Positions 6,988 through 9,252 of a stretch of DNA of 9,252 nucleotides are shown one piece after another. The position numbers and the translations under genes are program-made. Positions within the stretch are counted from its first letter, which is position 1. Each line of letters opens with the position of its first letter. The notes under the pieces are model-generated. The model was given only the letters and a program-made list of their open reading frames with translations, was not told the origin of the DNA and searched no databases. This DNA comes from Proteobacteria bacterium UBA6908 (GTDB taxonomy: Bacteria; Pseudomonadota; Gammaproteobacteria; Acidiferrobacterales; UBA6901): assembly GCA_002451085.1 (NCBI GenBank), contig DKBE01000041.1:10065-19316 (forward strand). The letters are read 5' to 3'.

Positions 6988-7016
6988 ATTGTGACCGCCA
7001 CGACAGCTGTCGTGAA
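6988..7016 (-). promoter_or_regulatory. Candidate sigma70-like promoter for the serC-cmk operon
   Basis: On the minus strand TTCACG (7016-7011) and CACAAT (6993-6988) are separated by exactly 17 nt. Each matches four of six positions of the TTGACA / TATAAT consensus. A start site about 7 nt downstream would give a leader of roughly 20-25 nt containing the serC Shine-Dalgarno. The match is weak and could arise by chance. Read-through from gyrA is the alternative source of serC mRNA. Confidence 0.25.
6999..7014. repeat. Perfect 16-bp palindrome in the gyrA-serC gap
   Basis: CACGACAGCTGTCGTG equals its own reverse complement. It lies 7 nt after the gyrA stop and covers the end of the candidate -35 box and most of the spacer. 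As DNA it could be an operator for a dimeric regulator. As RNA it could form a 6-bp stem with an AGCU loop. It is not followed by a U tract, so it is not an intrinsic terminator. The palindrome itself is certain; its function is unknown. Confidence 0.6.
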
Positions 7017-7020
7017 CCCG

Positions 7021-9252
7021 TTACTCGCCTTCTTCCGACTCCGCTACCTTCTCCACGCCAGCCAGCTTCTCGCCCTCGCCAAGATCGATCAAGCGCACAC
7101 CCTGGGTATTGCGTCCAACCACCGAAATTTCCTTGGTGCGGGTGCGAATCAGCACGCCGGCATCGGTGATGAGCATGATTTCATCTTCGTCCCCGACCAG
7201 CACGGCACCGATGACGGCGCCATTGCGTTCGCTCACCTGAATGGAGATCACGCCCTGGCCGCCACGATGATGCTTCGGATAGTCGGCAAGCGGCGTGCGC
7301 TTGCCGTATCCGTTGACGGTGGCGGTCAGGACCGTACGCTGTTCATCGTCTGCACCGCAAATAATCAGCGAGACCACTGATTGGCCGTCCTGCAGGGTAA
7401 TGCCGCGCACCCCCTTGGCCTGCCGTCCCATTGGACGCACTTCTTCTTCCGGAAATCGCACAACCTTGCCGGCCGAACTGAACAGCAACAGGTCGCGCGT
7501 ACCATCGGTAATGCCGACGCCCACCAGCGTATTGCCTTCCACCAGCTCAATGGCAATGATGCCGCTCGGGCGCGGACGCGAAAACTCCACCAGCGCCGTC
7601 TTCTTGACCGTACCGTCGGAGGTGGCCATGAACACGGTCTTGCCCTCTTCGTACTCGCGCACCGGCAGGATGGCGGTAATCTTTTCGCCTTCAGCCAGCG
7701 GCAGGAGGTTGGCAATGTGCTTGCCGCGCGCACCGCGACCGGCCTGCGGTACTTCATAGACCTTGCGCCAGTAGACACGGCCACGGCTCGAGAAACACAT
7801 GATGGTGTCGTGGGTGCTGGCGATCAGGAGTTTCTCGACAAAATCCTCTTCCTTCACCGACGTCGCGGTCTTGCCGCGTCCGCCGCGGCGTTGCGCGCGG
7901 TAGGCGCTAAGCGGTTGCGACTTGATATAGCCGGCATGCGACAGCGTGACCACCACGTCTTCATCCGCGATCAGGTCCTCGACGCTCAAATCGATCGCCT
8001 CGTCGCGTATTTCGGTGCGGCGTTTGTCGCCGTACTGGTCACGCACCTGGGTCAGCTCGTCACGAATCACGCGCATCAGGCGATCGGTCGAGCGCAGGAT
8101 CTCGAGCAGATCGGCAATGGTGGCGAGAATCTCCTTGTACTCGGCGCGGATCTTTTCCTGCTCAAGGCCGGTGAGTTTCTGCAGGCGCATGTCGAGGATC
8201 GCCTGTGCCTGGGTCTCCGACAACCGATAGCCTTGCTTCGTCAGCCCAAAACCGGCCTCCAGGCCTTCCGGCCGTGACAGGTCGCTTTCCGTGCGTTCCA
8301 GCATCTCGGTCACGATCTTGGCCGGCCAGGCGCGCTCCATCAGGCCATGCTTGGCCTCTTCGGCGTTTGGCGAAGCCTTGATGAGCGCGATCATCGGGTC
8401 GATGTTCTCAAGCGCAACCGCCAGGCCTTCGAGGATGTGGGCACGATCGCGCGATTTGCGCAGACTGAACAGGGTGCGGCGGGTGACCACTTCACGGCGA
8501 TGACGGACGAAGGCCTCGATGATCTGTTTGAGGTTCAGGGTCTTCGGCTGGCCGTTTTCCAACGCCACCATGTTGATGCCGAATACGCTTTGTAACGCGG
8601 TGTGCTGATACAAATTGTTCAGAATGACATCGGCCACTTCGCCGCGCTTCAACTCGATCACCATGCGCATGCCGGACTTGTCCGATTCGTCGCGCAGCTC
8701 GCTGATGCCCTCGATCTTTCCGTCACGCACCAGCTCGGCAATTTTCTCCAGCAGGCGCGCCTTGTTGACCTGGTATGGCAGTTCCGAAACGACAATCGAC
8801 TGGCGACCGCCACGCTTTTCGTCCACCTCGATTTCGACCCGCGCCCGTACCGTGACCCGGCCGCGCCCGGTGCGATAGGCTTCACGGATACCGGTCCGAC
8901 CAAAGATGATGCCGGCGGTCGGGAAGTCCGGACCCGGCACAAGCTGCATCAACTCGTCGATGGCGATCGATTCGTTGTCGATGTAGGCGAGACAGGCATT
9001 CACGATCTCGGTGAGATTGTGGGGCGGGATGTTCGTGGCCATGCCGACCGCGATACCCGAAGAACCGTTGATCAACAGGTTCGGGAGGCGCGCCGGCATC
9101 ACCACCGGCTCGAGTTCCTTGCCGTCGTAGTTCGGCACCAGGTCGACGGTTTCCATCTCGATGTCGGCGAGCAATTCCGAGGCGAGCTGGGTCATGCGGC
9201 ATTCGGTATAGCGGTAGGCCGCCGGCGCGTCGCCGTCGATCGAGCCGAAGTT
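7021..9252 (-). CDS. gyrA: DNA gyrase subunit A, C-terminal 743 residues; 5' part outside window
   Basis: Catalytic A subunit of the type II topoisomerase that negatively supercoils DNA with GyrB. The frame is open to the right edge, starting [19 protein letters not shown]. This aligns with E. coli GyrA from about residue 108 and includes the DNA-cleaving tyrosine (E. coli Tyr122; codon at 9210-9208). The missing part is therefore about 107 codons, including the quinolone-resistance region, so quinolone susceptibility cannot be judged. Other conserved segments are [34 protein letters not shown] and [14 protein letters not shown]. The GyrA box QRRGGRG (7893-7873) distinguishes gyrase from topoisomerase IV ParC. 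The C-terminal domain shows six pinwheel blades, beginning near [40 protein letters not shown] and GVLIRTRT. The protein ends in a short acidic tail (ESEEGE), much shorter than the tail of E. coli GyrA. The stop is TAA at 7023-7021. Confidence 0.98.
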   Translation of the reverse strand, partial: NFGSIDGDAPAAYRYTECRMTQLASELLADIEMETVDLVPNYDGKELEPVVMPARLPNLLINGSSGIAVGMATNIPPHNLTEIVNACLAYIDNESIAIDELMQLVPGPDFPTAGIIFGRTGIREAYRTGRGRVTVRARVEIEVDEKRGGRQSIVVSELPYQVNKARLLEKIAELVRDGKIEGISELRDESDKSGMRMVIELKRGEVADVILNNLYQHTALQSVFGINMVALENGQPKTLNLKQIIEAFVRHRREVVTRRTLFSLRKSRDRAHILEGLAVALENIDPMIALIKASPNAEEAKHGLMERAWPAKIVTEMLERTESDLSRPEGLEAGFGLTKQGYRLSETQAQAILDMRLQKLTGLEQEKIRAEYKEILATIADLLEILRSTDRLMRVIRDELTQVRDQYGDKRRTEIRDEAIDLSVEDLIADEDVVVTLSHAGYIKSQPLSAYRAQRRGGRGKTATSVKEEDFVEKLLIASTHDTIMCFSSRGRVYWRKVYEVPQAGRGARGKHIANLLPLAEGEKITAILPVREYEEGKTVFMATSDGTVKKTALVEFSRPRPSGIIAIELVEGNTLVGVGITDGTRDLLLFSSAGKVVRFPEEEVRPMGRQAKGVRGITLQDGQSVVSLIICGADDEQRTVLTATVNGYGKRTPLADYPKHHRGGQGVISIQVSERNGAVIGAVLVGDEDEIMLITDAGVLIRTRTKEISVVGRNTQGVRLIDLGEGEKLAGVEKVAESEEGE

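Noticed and set aside
6999..7014. Intrinsic terminator after gyrA
   Set aside because: The palindrome could form only a 6-bp stem with a 4-nt loop, and the following sequence (GGCGGTCACAAT) has no T tract.
7381..8277. 298-codon plus-strand open frame opposite gyrA
   Set aside because: It lies entirely antisense to well-conserved gyrA codons and shows no recognisable domain. Long antisense frames are expected in GC-rich coding DNA.
1..9252. Mobile element, phage, defence island, CRISPR or novel multi-gene system
   Set aside because: Every part of the window is accounted for by eight recognised housekeeping genes on one strand and one 62-bp gap. No transposase, integrase, repeat array or unknown gene is present.

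Overview
The window is a densely packed, GC-rich stretch of bacterial chromosome. All eight recognisable genes lie on the minus strand, so transcription runs from the right edge to the left edge. In that direction the order is gyrA (5' part cut off), serC, serA, pheA (chorismate mutase-prephenate dehydratase), hisC-type aminotransferase, tyrA (prephenate/arogenate dehydrogenase), aroA (EPSP synthase) and cmk (cut off by the left edge). Apart from the added serA, this is the 'mixed-function supraoperon' known from Pseudomonas and other gammaproteobacteria (gyrA-serC-pheA-hisC-tyrA-aroA-cmk-rpsA). The protein sequences also look gammaproteobacterial, for example a Pseudomonas-like AroA. I therefore infer a gammaproteobacterium or close relative. 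Genus cannot be read from the window. tyrA and aroA are separate here, whereas they are one fused gene in Pseudomonas.

Layout: 9252-7021 is gyrA, the gyrase A subunit from just before the catalytic tyrosine to the acidic C-terminus. 7020-6959 is the only real intergenic gap (62 bp). It holds a perfect 16-bp palindrome, a weak sigma70-like promoter candidate overlapping it, and a weak Shine-Dalgarno for serC. From serC to cmk every junction lies between a 1-nt overlap and a 4-nt gap, so translation of the seven genes is probably coupled on one mRNA. There is no gene-free stretch over 300 bp, and I see no tRNA, rRNA, CRISPR, insertion sequence, phage gene or intrinsic terminator.

How the genes work together: SerA and SerC carry out the first two steps of phosphoserine synthesis from 3-phosphoglycerate, and SerC typically also serves pyridoxal phosphate synthesis. 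AroA makes EPSP on the way to chorismate. PheA and TyrA then split chorismate/prephenate flux toward phenylalanine and tyrosine. The PLP-dependent HisC-type enzyme can supply aromatic transamination as well as, or instead of, histidinol-phosphate transamination. Cmk (CMP/dCMP kinase) links the cluster to nucleotide metabolism. PheA and SerA both carry C-terminal ACT domains, the likely sites of end-product feedback.

I found no undescribed biological system. The points most worth a second look are: (1) serA inserted in the supraoperon, belonging to an atypical ACT-bearing PGDH subfamily whose usual catalytic Glu position reads Asn; (2) a tyrA/aroA boundary one nucleotide away from a Pseudomonas-style fusion, lying on an A6 run; (3) the palindrome/promoter arrangement upstream of serC.
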